Source: Gymnopilus junonius (taxonomy: Eukaryota; Basidiomycota; Agaricomycetes; Agaricales; Galerinaceae). Taken from it: DNA of 31,001 nt. The notes under the pieces were generated by a model that saw only the letters and a program-made list of their open reading frames with translations, had not been told where the DNA came from and searched no databases. The DNA lies in NCBI GenBank assembly GCA_015501075.1, contig JADNYJ010000380.1:1-31001 (forward strand). The letters run 5' to 3'. The translations under genes were made by a program, and so were the position numbers. Positions 10,348 to 22,014 of this stretch are shown piece by piece (within the stretch, counting starts at the first letter, position 1; each line of letters starts with the position of its first letter).

Positions 10348-11492
10348 ATGTCGATCAACACCCAAACGCTGGACCACATCGTGCACTTGACCCCTCCTGG
10401 TTCGGTCCAAGAGGTGTCGAAGCAGTTTAGAGAACTCGGGTTCCAGTCAGTCATCTTTCCAAATCCCAATCCTCCCAGCGTTTGGCCTCACAAGTCATGC
10501 TGAATTTGTTGTAGAGTGCTTCCAGGCGGCACGCACACTGACAAGCTCACCCAGAACGCTCTCGTCGTCAGTCTACCTCTTCCTTCCTACACCCCTTGCG
10601 AACCAACAGAATTCCTATACATCCATCCAACCAGGTCTTCCCAGACGGCGTCTACCTCGAACTCATCTCCTTCGTCCACCCCCTCTCCTATTACCCCCCG
10701 GGCACACCTCAACACCGCGCCCGCGACACGCATCAATGGGCCCACCTGCCCCCCGGCTGGATCGATTTCGCCTTCCTAGGCAACGGCTCCCTTCTCCCTC
10801 CCCAAAGCATCTCGAAACTCATAAACCACCGGTCGGAGACCGAAGGGAGCGGGATCGCTTATGATCTCGAAATTGAGCAAGGAAGAGTCAGGACCGACGG
10901 CGTTCGTCTTCGGTGGTTGATCAGCCAAGCGGAGAAGGGCGCGGAGAGGAGGGGCGTGGTGCCCTTTTTTTGTGGGGATGTTAAGCCCAGTTCGAGGAAA
11001 TTGAGGGTATGTATGTAAATTATATGTTTTGGAAAGCCCTCTGACATTTACTCTATATTTTTTTTGTTGAATTTTAAAAATTAATAGGTCCCCAGCGATC
11101 CACCCTCCAACACCACCCACCCTCCAACACCACCCACCCTTCTAGCGCCCTCGGGATTACATACGTCCGCGTCCTCGTCAACACCTCGTCCTTCGCCCAA
11201 GTCTCAAAACAACTCATCTCCGTCGTCGGCAAGAAACCAACCTCTATCTCCTTCCACAAAAAAAGCAATCTGGGATTTGGACACCGTAAACCTAGATGTC
11301 AAGAAGAAACGGTCACAGCTCGTGCTCTCCACGCCTGACGGAGAGGAGGAAGAAGCGTTCGTGAAGAGTGCGGGTATTGAGGCGGGTGCTGGGAAGGGGA
11401 TTTATGAGGTTGCTTTTTTCGTTAAATCTGACAGGGTGCCTCGGAGTAGGGCTACGCCTTACGGGAAGATTTCGTGGGTGAAGAGCGAGTAG
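10348..11492 (+). CDS. Glyoxalase-like domain protein, copy 3, open but with an internally shifted frame
   Basis: Four exons, 10348-10445, 10515-10566, 10635-11006 and 11088-11492, join in phases 2, 0 and 0 to give 308 residues. The first three show the family pattern: LDHIVHLTPPGS, VLPGGTHTDKLTQNALV, VFPDGVYLELISFVHP, GWIDFAFLGNG, WLISQAEKG and PFFCGDV. The last part is also normal: AIWDLDTVNL, LVLSTPDGEEEEAFV, GKGIYEVAFFVK, TPYGKISWV. Between about residues 186 and 233 the translated frame is not the family frame. A 17-bp tandem duplication (11103-11136) shifts it, and an A7 run at 11258-11264, one base longer than expected, restores it. The family sequence (SSALGITYVRVLVNTSSFAQVS) is still readable one frame away. 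The gene is therefore open, but carries about 48 foreign Ser/Pro-rich residues inside the domain. Confidence 0.75.
11103..11136 (+). repeat. 17-bp perfect tandem duplication inside the glyoxalase-like copy 3
   Basis: CCCTCCAACACCACCCA occurs twice back to back (11103-11119 and 11120-11136). Copy 1 has only one equivalent unit at this place. Removing one unit restores the family frame downstream (DPPSNTTHPSSALGIT). Confidence 0.9.
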
Positions 11493-11696
11493 TATTATAC
11501 AAGTATGTAAAATGTAAATAAAGCAGGTTGGTAATGGGTTTGCACTTCTATGTACTTGCTAATGGTATTCTGTACTATGTACTATGTCCATTCGAAAAAG
11601 AAAAAAACTGTAATATATATCCATGTATATATATGAAAGGTCCAGAAATACATCTTCGTAATTTATTTATATATATAAAGTAAAAGAGAGAAAACA

Positions 11697-13480
11697 CTAG
11701 GACGCAGGCAACACAAACGGACCCACCAAATAAGCCACCAAAAATCCAAAAAACATAATCAGCAGCGTCCCCCATCCACTTAATCCACTGAACCCCTGCA
11801 CACTTCCCATCCCCACCGCCTCCCTCAACGCACCCTCCACCCCCCGACTCATCGCCTCCATCCCAAACATCTCCCTCGCGCGCCTCTTCGCTCTCTCCCC
11901 CATCGCCTTTCGCTCCTCCTCAGGCAAGTTGACGATCTCTTCCAATGCACGGGCCCATACCTCCGGGGTGGGGGGTTCCAGCCACCCCGTTCGCTCGCTC
12001 GAGGGAGAAGAAGAAGAAGAAGGAGGCGAAGCCAAAACAGACTCCGTCGGCCCACCCGAATCGCACGCGAGCACCGGGATACCACACGCCATCGCCTCTA
12101 CAGGCACGATCCCAAAATGCTCATTCGCCGGCGTATACAACAGCGCCAGAGAGCGTGGGTTCCGGAGGAGTGCGGTGCGCTGGGCAGTGGTGAAGTTGAG
12201 GAGGAACAATACGTCTAGGGTTTGTGAAGGGTTGGGGCTTTCGGGCGGGTAGGAGGTGGGTCGGGGAGAGGGGTTAGGGAGGGGAGAGGGGGATGTGATA
12301 CTGTAGGAGAGGGAAAGGGAGATGCAGAGGTCGATGAGGGAGGAGAGAGTGTGGATGTTATCTTCCAGTCGGGGGTCGTAGCCGCCTATAAGGGAAGGAA
12401 GAAGGATTAAGGGGTAAGTAAAGGTAGTGGATGTACTGGGGGGTTAATTACCTGCAAGTACAAGACGGAGGTCTCTGAGATCCGGACGTCTCTTCTTCAG
12501 CAGCCCGAACGCCTCTAAAGCCAGTTTGGCATTTTTCTTTCCTTCGAATCTGTTCAGAGAAAGGAGAGTAGGACGTTCGCTGAGAGATGAAGGAAGTCAG
12601 AACGACAAAATAAATCAAGGGCTTTCGATAACGCGACTCACGCAGTGATTTCAACAATATGTGGGTCTGAGTAGTCAATGGGAGCTTCGTATGCTGAGAT
12701 GTTGATTCCTGGGTATACCACCCGCGGCATTTGGGTTATTGAAGGGAAGTAGGCTCTGAAGACGCGAGCTGTGAACCCTGAATTGGCGAGGATAACATCC
12801 GCCTGGCCTAAAGTATGAAAGTAAATCCCAGTGACTACAAATTAAAATTTAAAGGAAGGAAACCAACTGACGCGTAGTCACCTCCTCCAACCAATCCATA
12901 GGCAAGCGATATAGCTTCTTTAACAACCCTCCTCTTCTCATCATACTGCCACTCCCCTCCACAAAAGCCCCATTTGCCAGCAGCTTATCCGGGAAATGGC
13001 AATAAAACACCACCCGAGTATGACCTAGCGTCCGTAGAAAGGGTACACAGGTGGAGAGCTGGTCAACAAAGTAGACATCGTAGTCCGGCGAGGTGGGAGA
13101 GAGCAGATGGAAGGTGAGATGGAGCTGGCGGAGGTGGGCGAAGAGGATGTGCAGTTTGCCGTGTAGCGAGCGCGGGAAGGGTGGGCGGATGTAGTGTACG
13201 TTGAGGGTGCCTACCAGGGTAAGCTTAATGCAAGTCCAGCTGAGCACCGAGGAAGTGAGTACATACCATCCCTCGTCTCTTCAAAGCAGTGGCTCGGGTC
13301 GTGGTAGGATGTATAGAGATCCACAGTGTGCCCTAGGTTCTGCAAACCAAGTGCGGCGTCGACGACAAGTCGCTCTGCACCACCTGCAAAGACATTCAGA
13401 TCGGGAAAGAAACAAGAGAATTGCTAGGTACCAATTCCGAGGTCTGGGTGGATAAACGCAACTCGCAGTGGTCGCGACAT
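11697..13480 (-). CDS. ALG2: ALG2, alpha-1,3/1,6-mannosyltransferase of dolichol-linked oligosaccharide synthesis
   Basis: Six exons (13432-13480, 13267-13383, 12872-13210, 12642-12807, 12452-12549, 11697-12385) join with consistent phases to give 485 residues. The N-terminus [20 protein letters not shown] carries the GT4 donor-fold start. [26 protein letters not shown] and the C-terminal [17 protein letters not shown] (EX7E motif) are hallmarks of ALG2. The C-terminal [20 protein letters not shown] is a membrane anchor. ALG2 adds the second and third mannose to the GlcNAc2-PP-dolichol carrier on the cytosolic ER face. Two low-complexity insertions are visible: a Ser/Pro-rich loop after YSITSP, and a poly-Ser stretch after the GGPTES motif. 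The 3' end lies only 204 bp from the stop of the convergent glyoxalase-like gene. Confidence 0.94.
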
Positions 13481-13923
13481 CTTTTAGCTGGATATCTACA
13501 GTTGTCGTTTGTATTTATGGCATGGGCAGAGAGCGTTGCGCTAAAAATACACACGCAGACGTGTGAGGGCCCCTATTCCAGCAGCATAGCCTAGCGTAAG
13601 GGTCTCTGTCTACGCAAGTCTTTTCTCTTCCAGCTTGGAGAAAAATAGCCTCAAGTTGCTCGTTGATTAAAGGTATTTACTTGAACAATCATATCGCCTG
13701 TCAAGCGCTTACATTTCTTTTTGGTAAATGACAGAACTCTTCGGGTATGTTCCCTTCCACTCTAGGAAATTCCAAAGCCTTTCCTCAGAAAACCAACATG
13801 ACTCATAGGTTAAAGCAATTTTAAACAAAACCCATGTAGTTGGTGAGTATCTCGAATACACAGTCAATTCCGCTTTACATGCATTGGGAAATGCCCACTC
13901 CGCTCATCCAGACTTTTCTTTAG
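13481..13923. other. Divergent stretch upstream of ALG2 and of the Argonaute relic
   Basis: This stretch holds the ALG2 promoter. No N-terminal Argonaute sequence (usually Gly/Arg-rich) is seen upstream of 13924, although TTTCTTTAG at 13915-13923 is a good acceptor. The first exon or exons of that gene therefore appear to be lost or unrecognisable. Confidence 0.4.
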
Positions 13924-15396
13924 GAGGATTGAACCGCTACAGAAAGGTCCAGTTCTTCCACCACCTGCAGAGCGTGGTGGCCCCTCAGACGTTCAACCCC
14001 CGTGGCATATATAATGGCCAGTCGATTGCTTTCCTGCGGCAAAACATCGGGAACATGAATGTACGTGCTTTGCCTTGCTTTTATTATTATTATTGACTGG
14101 CCATTAAATGGGTATCTTCCCTCTTCGACATATATAGTTCACCTTCAAGCTTGAGACTACAGCTGTCGTTGCTCCTGACACCCCAGGATCTTGCCAAATC
14201 AAACTTTTGTTGACTTCAGCAGAAGAAATCAAGCCTAGGTATGTCACATTAATGTCGTCGGGTCGTTGGACACGCACAGCTGAATCGCGAATGCTTCTTT
14301 TTTTTTTTTCTCCTCGCCTATAGCACTGCATGCGAACTCTATCGCGGTGGGTCTCCGCAAGCATCTACCGTCACCAACGTGATTCAACTAGTGGTCCGTC
14401 AAGGACCCAACCAGTGAGTTATGACATCACTTGGCGCTGTATGAATTGCGAATTGCGGAATCGTGTTTAATTGGCATCCTCTTTGTAGATACTAGATACC
14501 ATACCAACAAACATTCTTCTTTCGAGAAGGTTCCATATTCAAAATTGCAGCTGCTTTTACTCAATTATGGAAAAATATGAAAGTACTGGGAAGTCAAGCT
14601 TTTCCAAAGCTTACTTTCATCATTGTAGGAAAACGGTTAGGTTCTGACTCGAATGTAAATATCGCCATGTGTATCCTCTGAGCTCAGTTCTCATTCAGTC
14701 ACCATGCGATTTTCTTTCTGTCCCAACAGAAGTCGGTTTAAATCTTTAACATCGCAGGCTAATTCGACTAATTTATTTTATTTCATTCTCAGTGAGGAAA
14801 ATGAATTTATAAACTGCCCAGCAGGCTCTCTCATAGACTCTGGGGTTACGCACCCTACAGAACGAGGTTTTTATTTGCAATCCCATGCCGCTATTCAAGG
14901 CAGTGAGTAAAAAGAATAATTGATTGAGGCACATATTTTGTTAACCTCTTTTGCCTAACTTCTCGTTCCAGCCACTACGTGGTCCTTCATAATGAAAATT
15001 TTCAGTCCCAGCTGCCCAAATTTGAGGAACTAGCATATACATTTTGTCATGTCTACGCCAAGGCTACGCGTTCGGTATCCATTCCAGCCCCGGTCTACTG
15101 TATGTCCGACCACTACTTACCACTTTTGTATTTTTCATTGATCATCTTTTATCGTAGATGCTGATGTACGTACCGTTCCTTTTTGCATCAGGACAAGGGA
15201 TGCATCAGTACTAATCATCCTACAGTTGGTTTGTTCTCGTGGACAATTTCATGTGGAACCCAATGCAAATTTGCATTTCGATGATACCTCGTCGTCGATC
15301 AGTGGTTCTTCGGGCGGTAAACTGTATTTTGAAGCGTGGAGGTATGTATTTAAGCCTGCTCATCCCAAAATTTCGAAGAAGATGTATTTCATTTGA
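13924..15396 (+). pseudogene. Argonaute (QDE-2-type) remnant with internal deletion of PAZ, MID and front PIWI
   Basis: The first pieces are 13924-14060 (LNRYRKVQFFHHLQ..VVAPQTFNPRGIYNGQ), 14138-14238 (FTFKLETTAVV...LTSAEEIKP) and 14334-14413 (NVIQLVVRQGPNQ). They match the Argonaute N domain and its linker, with intact splice sites. The next piece, 14496-14635, jumps to the PIWI domain: TFFFREGSIFKI, PKLTFIIVGKR. It continues as 14699-14731 (HHAIFFLSQQ), 14793-14902 (NCPAGSLIDSGVTHP, GFYLQSHA), 14972-15099 (HYVVLHNEN, ATRSVSIPAPVY), an 8-nt exon at 15158-15165 and 15226-15396 (ADLVCSRGQFH ... KKMYFI, the canonical C-terminus). ArgoL1, PAZ, L2, MID and the PIWI part bearing the first catalytic Asp and Glu are absent. 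The last tetrad position reads Asp (YYADLV). Frame breaks occur at the deletion joint and before HYVV. It cannot encode a slicer. Confidence 0.85.
15158..15165 (+). other. 8-nt microexon in the Argonaute relic
   Basis: ATGCTGAT is flanked by a TCGTAG acceptor and a GTACGT donor. Joined to its neighbours it yields VY-YAD-LVC, the expected Argonaute sequence, in exact phase (1 to 0). This is the only way to link 15099 and 15226 that conserves the motif. Confidence 0.65.
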
Positions 15397-16269
15397 AGGC
15401 CATTCTTCTGAGTTCTTGACTTCAAACACCCAGTGAAGAAGCTCAAGTACTTATGTCCTTACCAAGTATCCCATTCAGATGTGGAAATTTAGAGCTTAAC
15501 TTGCGAGCTTTGTAGTATCTAAATTTCTTGCACTGGACAAATGCTCTACTACAACCTTGATATGTGGAGTTTCCAATTGCAAGGATTCGAAAAGCTCAGA
15601 ATCAAATAATACTGTACAGTAGTCTATAAATAAATTTTTTTGACTTGGCGGCCTTCTAGCTGCCCTCATCACTGGCAAAAGAATACTGCAAACTATGGGG
15701 AATTACAGCAAAATAATGCTCTGCAGACCAAACGCATGTTTTGGTAAATTCACTTTGAATAGCTGCGTCATGTGTAAAGGGTGTAAATGTATTGGCATCA
15801 ATTCGACGCCAGTACTTACTAGTCTTTACTTCGATCCTTTCAACCTTATGCATAAGATAGAAGACATCCGACAATGTGAGCACATCGAAGGCAAAGATAT
15901 AGGGGGAAGTGAAGGTTGTCCCTAACGTCGCAACCTTTAATCCTGCTGAAAGTCGAGGTTCTCTTAACTTCGATTTAGGTATTCCGGGTATTCTATCTCA
16001 TTTCCTAGATCTAAAGCGAACAAGGCAAAAAAGAAAAAGGCAGTAATTACATGTATGAGACAATCGAAATGTGAAAGGAAAAAAGGAAAAAAGGAAAAAG
16101 TTATGGTAATCGTACATCCAGAAGGACATTATCTATTCCTCCACCAGAAAGATGCCAAGGATGCACCGCAAAAAAGAAATGGAAAAGCGGAGGACCTCGC
16201 GGATGCCGGTCCAGCCACGAGCGGGGGGAATATTACATATGTAGCAGTGGTGGACGCGACTCTTGTCCA
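15397..16269. other. Intergenic stretch with unassigned minus-strand open patches
   Basis: About 870 bp between the Argonaute relic and the stop of the Rab gene, so it should include the Rab 3' UTR. Minus-strand patches at about 15496-15678 and 15656-15883 (for example LTLSDVFYLMHKVERIEV) look slightly protein-like but match no family I recognise and lack proper starts. A purine-rich run near 16070-16100 (GAAAGGAAAAAAGG type) is low complexity. Confidence 0.3.
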
Positions 16270-17431
<1,162 letters not shown>

Positions 17432-18547
17432 TGTAGATTCTAAGCGAGGTTGTTAAGATGTGTAAAGATTACAATGAAATGAGGGAAAGAGAGGGCGGTT
17501 AAATAGTACCAGATGAGGGGGACAGTCAAGGTTGCAACGAGGTCGGTAGTGGAGTGCGGGTAGTAAAGCGGAGTTCGAATTCTTCCGCGCATGATCCTTC
17601 CTCAATTCAAACTCAGCGGCATGTGCAGCGGCAGCCGAACGCGGCATGCTTGGTCCGATCGAACAGCCACAGTGACATTCCTTGTTACAATTTTTCTACT
17701 TCCGCACCGCACACAGCTCCTGGTGATATGTATTGTGATGACTCTTATCATAATGCTTTGAGCGCCTTTTATGATTACTTAAAACCCGTTTCATCTTTGG
17801 CCCCCTTGTTTTACTATCCACCGATTTCTCCTTCAGGCGATAAACTTCAAAGCTTGCTCTTTCTATGAGCCTCGAGATTCTGTTTCTGAAGGTTTTCATC
17901 TAAGGAAACCTGAACTTTGATGACTCTTAATGGCGATTCACGCAACTTGTCCACTGTCAAAGCCAAGTCGATCCAAGTAATCAACCACGGGTTCAGCTAC
18001 GGAATATCAACTGATTATCGTCTGACTGGGGATTTTCATGCATCGCCGTTGGTCATTTGGATCTATGGATATGTGTGACCTTGTGGTACTCTTTTCTGAC
18101 AGTATTCTTGTCTGCGCATAAGAACAGCCGACATTACTTCAATGCTTTGATGGTAACGTCGCAGACGCGTCACAACCGACTCCTCGGATGAGCGACCAGC
18201 TCATGATGCCTGTTCTTTTATTGCCCGCAGTCTTCTCGAGAAGGAGCAGCTCTCAGAATAAGTCTCGTAGGCACATTGGCTTCAGGCGTTGTACAACAAC
18301 ACTCCCCCCCAGGACTTACACTCTACTTGGCGACGCACTTCAAATTAATTCACTCTCCACAAATAGGTCATGTCAAGTATGCGTCTGATTTCAGAAAAGC
18401 TGTCTTTAGGCAGTGGTCAATTTTGACAGTGTCCTGACGCTCGATAGATGTCATACGAGACAAAATCGAATATAATTACAGACGAACAAATTGTGGAAGG
18501 CCATTCCAATGTATACTCTAGATCTTAGAGAACAGTTAAGTTAATCA
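17432..18547. other. Intergenic region: Rab promoter side and F-box 3' side
   Basis: About 1.1 kb. The Rab11-type gene starts at 17431 and reads away, so its promoter lies here. CT-rich and AG-rich stretches next to the ATG fit a fungal promoter. Open frames such as 17554-17868 and 18188-18388 (plus) show no conserved motif and are taken as chance. Confidence 0.35.
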
Positions 18548-20020
18548 TCAAATTACTTGATCATGTGGAATATCTTGCCACTTGGGGGGAATGTAGGTCA
18601 AAAAACCATTCTTCCTGAGGCTCCTCAAGTCTTCGTCCCTGTCTAAAATATCTGATACGTCAGATACAGATACGTCAATTTCTTTTTCCATCTGAAACAA
18701 CCGCAGCCGCAAGCTGCAAGCTGCGAAACGAGGACCACTGTCGTTCTGACTCAAGATGCCTGTCAAGACCTTGGACCATTGCAGACTCCCAATGCCAATG
18801 TCATGGATATGCAACATGAGAACAAGCCGAAGAATGGGAAGCCCGTCTTTCGGCTGCGGAAGTGTTCTCAAGACATCGAAAAGGAAAGGGATGGTACTTT
18901 CGTAAATATGGTTTTGTCCATGAACGTAGCGGATATAACCATATATTTTGACTTCTCGCAAATTCTGCATTGCACCTAGATTTATCCGAGGACATGGTGA
19001 TGTCCATATCGCCTCCGAGTTCTTCGATAAAAACCTTGAACTTGTAGCTAATGGATGTTCATTAACTCTATGTTGCTAATATCGCCTTTGTCGACGTCTT
19101 ATTGACAGACACTCACCTGGGCTCAAGCTAGGCCCCAGAAGTTCAAGGTATTCAAGGCCTTGTGAGCATAGTTTCAAGACCTCATTGATCTCACTGACTG
19201 GCGGAAAATTCCAAACTGTTATTTTCAATCCTTTGAGATGCGTGATATCAAACGGACAACACGACGGGTTTAGCCACAAAGCAAATTCCATAAGGCTGCT
19301 TGGGTAGTAAGGATTATCCTTGCAGCGAAAAGCCATAAATTTCAGCTTCGGTCTTTTTACCTCCAAAAGAGGATTTTCGACCCTGGTCTTCACCGGCAGA
19401 TACAAGAATTGAACTTTCTTCAGGATCGGGCAATTCAGAAATGTGGACTTCGGAATATCATCAACGAATGACTGAAGGTCGATCTCTCGAAGCTGGTGCT
19501 GTAAGAGACTACGAATGGTTTTTTGAAATGGTCGACCAAGATCATTCCAAAAGAGAGATGAGCCTGGAAATAAAGCAAGTTTATCCAATTCATGCAGGCG
19601 GGGGATAATGGCGTAAAGGGAAATATTCTTCGCCATACGAAAGGACCGAGTATCATGCAATTTACGGTCTTCAACCCGTAACTTCTCCTCGATCAATGTT
19701 AGACTGCGAACGTACGTCGCAATATGAGGTGACCTATTGAGAAGTTGCTGGAACTTCTCCCCGGTCAAAGCATCATCTTCAAGCAAATGAAATCGCTCAG
19801 TGTCGCTTGAACGGTCTAGCTCAAATCTGATTTTTATGTCAACATTATGGAAAAGCCGTCTCTGGCATGAAGAGACGACAGTGCGACTGGTCCGAGAGAG
19901 ACTGGAGAGTAATCTTCTGTCGTCGGGTGAGGCGATATCTAAAGTGTCTCCGACGACGCCTAGAAGTTCGACAGGGAGGTGCGTGCATGTAGACGACTTC
20001 CAATCAAGCTCATAAGACAT
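18548..20020 (-). CDS. F-box-like protein, copy 1
   Basis: Two exons, 19117-20020 and 18548-18975, join in phase 1 across a 141-nt intron (GTGAGT...TCTAG), giving 443 residues from the ATG at 20020. The frame is open further upstream but only with non-ATG starts. The N-terminus (CTHLPVELLGVVGDTL, LSSLSRTSRTVVSSCQRRLFHNVDI) has the F-box pattern of agaricomycete proteins: 'LP.EL...I...L', then 'L..LS..SR......QR.LF..V.I'. The rest is a leucine-rich repeat-like region (SPHIATYVRSLTL, HQLREIDLQSF). Such proteins probably serve as substrate adaptors in SCF ubiquitin ligases; the target is unknown. A frameshifted paralog lies in inverted orientation at 24808-26258 and supports the exon junction (LREVKIYG versus LRTLKVYG). 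The intron is long for this window, so an extra small exon cannot be excluded. Confidence 0.78.
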
Positions 20021-20270
20021 GATTTCGGAAGAAAGGAGAAATATTTTTGAAGGCGCATATCCTCGCAATATGTGGCTTTTATAGCATCAGTAGTAGGTTT
20101 CAATTCGATAGGAGATTCTGGGTACGCTGCAAACAGGTCGGCAATCCAGTTACGGTCATCATCATCTTGAACAAGCTGTGCGGGCCGGTCGTAGAACATC
20201 GCGTCTTGTAGAGAAAACCAGCCAACTGCCCGTGACATAAGTACTTCCCTTCATTCCAATTGACTTCGCA
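20021..20270. promoter_or_regulatory. Divergent promoter region between F-box copy 1 and the mutarotase gene
   Basis: A 250-bp stretch between two ATG codons pointing outwards. Any promoter elements of both genes must be here or inside neighbouring UTRs. No TATA box stands out. Confidence 0.4.
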
Positions 20271-20826
20271 ATGTCGACGTCCGAACCAACAAAGGAATCA
20301 ACTGAGAAGGTGATTGCTAACGCAAAGCGAGTTTGCCAAATCATCAAAGTAAATGCTTTCGAGTCAGCACCAGAAAACTTAGGCCACATCTAAACACCTT
20401 TCCCTCAGCTTAAACCATCCTACGAATCCTCCTACATCCAGATTCACGCCAATCCATGGCCAGGTGTCCTGGCAGCCCTTGCTAGATCCAACATAATAGA
20501 TTACTCAATCCACTACTTCGAACCTCTCCACCTCCTTATCGCGCACTTCAAATACACAGGCTTGGATTACGAGGCCGACATGAAGAAGATTGCTGAAGAT
20601 CCAGATACGCAGAGGTGGTGGAAGGTCTCGGACGAGATGCAGGAGAGTTTGGTTGAGGGTGCTGAGGGGAGCGGGACCGATTTGCCTTGGTGGAAGGTGA
20701 GTAATTGTCAATGATTAACACAAAATGCGATATTGGCATCATGTTATACTCTGAATCCGTTAATTCGCTTGTAAATAGGATTTACCGGAAGTATTCAGAT
20801 TTGATGGGCAAGTTCGAGGACTCTAG
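20271..20826 (+). CDS. L-rhamnose mutarotase-like protein (RhaM/DUF718 family)
   Basis: Three exons, 20271-20348, 20409-20696 and 20779-20826, all join in phase 0 and give 137 residues, close to the usual size of about 105-140. After a short N-terminal extension it reads RVCQIIKLKPSYESSYIQIH, NPWPGVLAAL, IIDYSIHYF, LLIAHFKYTGLDYEADM and DPDTQRWWKVSDEMQESL, and ends WWKDLPEVFRFDG. This is the RhaM pattern: His after a Tyr-rich helix, paired Trp, and a C-terminal 'W..M.EVF'. The family interconverts the alpha and beta anomers of L-rhamnose, which suits growth on pectin-derived sugar. The conserved 'RWW' and 'HA.PWP' are present, so the protein is probably active. No other rhamnose gene lies nearby. 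Confidence 0.88.
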
Positions 20827-21215
20827 GAATGCACATATGTACTTGGATGAAAGCTTCAATGATATGCCTTGACTGAACTGTTAGTGGATGCTTATCGCCT
20901 ATCGCAGATGTCATTGTTACAATTGTTAAGCAGTGCATGATGTCAAACGAGCTGGCGTATATCCCTTTTATATCCCAATGCAGAGCAAAGGAAAAGATAG
21001 CAGTGATACAGCGAACAAACATCGCATTCATAACCAGAGGTATGGAGAATTACACACCATACCTCAATGACAATATTAGATACAGTCTGATACATGGATA
21101 CACCGGCATAATCATCTTCTGCAACAACGAAAACAAAGTATCAGGGCCGAGCTGAAGAAAGGACGACAAACATACCTAATACAGCCCTTCTGTCATGATC
21201 CGATTACCATTAACC
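20827..21215. other. Convergent intergenic stretch
   Basis: This lies between the stop of the mutarotase gene and the stop of the DUF6593 gene. It should contain both 3' UTRs. No gene or conserved peptide was seen on either strand. Confidence 0.4.
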
Positions 21216-22014
21216 TCAACCCAAAACGATGTACTGGCTGCCCAGAGCATATAACACTGTATGTCCTTGTCTGAACTTCTCCTTCATCCTTCTTCTGTGT
21301 TCCAGCACCAAGAAAGAAGTGATGATTTCGATTTGGACGCTATCGTCGCACCGTCTGATTATGAGGGCTATTGTCGGCGGATCTTCCAGGACCTTGGAAT
21401 AGGCAATGGGACATCCTGGTTCTTCTGCCATTTGAGAACGGTCGTCTGAGTTCGAATAGAGCTGCGAAAAAAGTCAGTAGTTGAGAAAAAGGAGACAGTA
21501 TTAAGAGTGGACTTGCCGCGAATGGGTATACATTATCTGTCTTCCACGTAAAACTACCAGACTCTGTCTGCAATTCTGCAGATGGACTAGATGAACGTAA
21601 ACGTGGAAGTAAATTAAGTAATTGCTCAAGTCAACTCGACAACAAAACAACTCACTGCGTCCCAGGTCCGCCCTTCTTGCGCTTCAACCACTTGCTCATC
21701 CTCACCGACTTCTGGCTCCGGTGATCGAAGACAACGACGTCGGGCAAAAGTTCTCGTCGCTTAACGATAGCAACCACTCTTTGCTCCCCCGTCGTCAAAT
21801 CTTTCAGTTCTGTGCGTGAAATCGTGCTATTGGTAGTGATCTTGTACATCGGCCCCGTCCGCGAGTAAAGCGTTGCTGATATAACGCTGTCTCTATCGAA
21901 AACAAGTCTGAGAGGCGGGTCAGGATTGACTAGAGTCGAGGTAGAAGCCCAAGTGTCCTCAGGCTCTGGGTTACCATAGTCCGGGGTTAGCGACGGTGAA
22001 CCGCCAGAGGCCAT
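21216..22014 (-). CDS. DUF6593-domain protein
   Basis: Three exons, 21656-22014, 21532-21586 and 21216-21461, join in phases 2 and 0 and give 219 residues. The start at 22014 has a good context (GCCACCATGG). After a Pro/Ser-rich N-terminus the protein reads LRLVFDRDSVISATLYSRTG, YKITTNSTISRTELKDLTTG, VVAIVKRRELLPD, SVRMSKWLKRK, ESGSFTWKTDN, ALIIRRCDD and IITSFLVLEHRRR. This order fits DUF6593, a beta-rich domain expanded in agaricomycetes: an N-terminal 'L.f...s...t.ly...g..Y.i.T', a central 'W' strand, and a C-terminal helix 'iv.sfl.verrRr'. Its function is unknown. The second donor (GTATAC) was chosen because it alone keeps the phase and the motif spacing. Confidence 0.75.

Noticed and set aside
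11929..12252. Plus-strand frames over ALG2
   Set aside because: They are antisense shadows of the GC-rich last ALG2 exon.
13924..15396. Short functional PIWI-only protein
   Set aside because: A frame break before HYVV and the loss of the first catalytic Asp and Glu make a working short Argonaute unlikely.
19960..20389. Minus-strand frames upstream of F-box copy 1 as extra coding exons
   Set aside because: They start with non-ATG codons and overlap the first exon of the plus-strand mutarotase gene, which is well supported.
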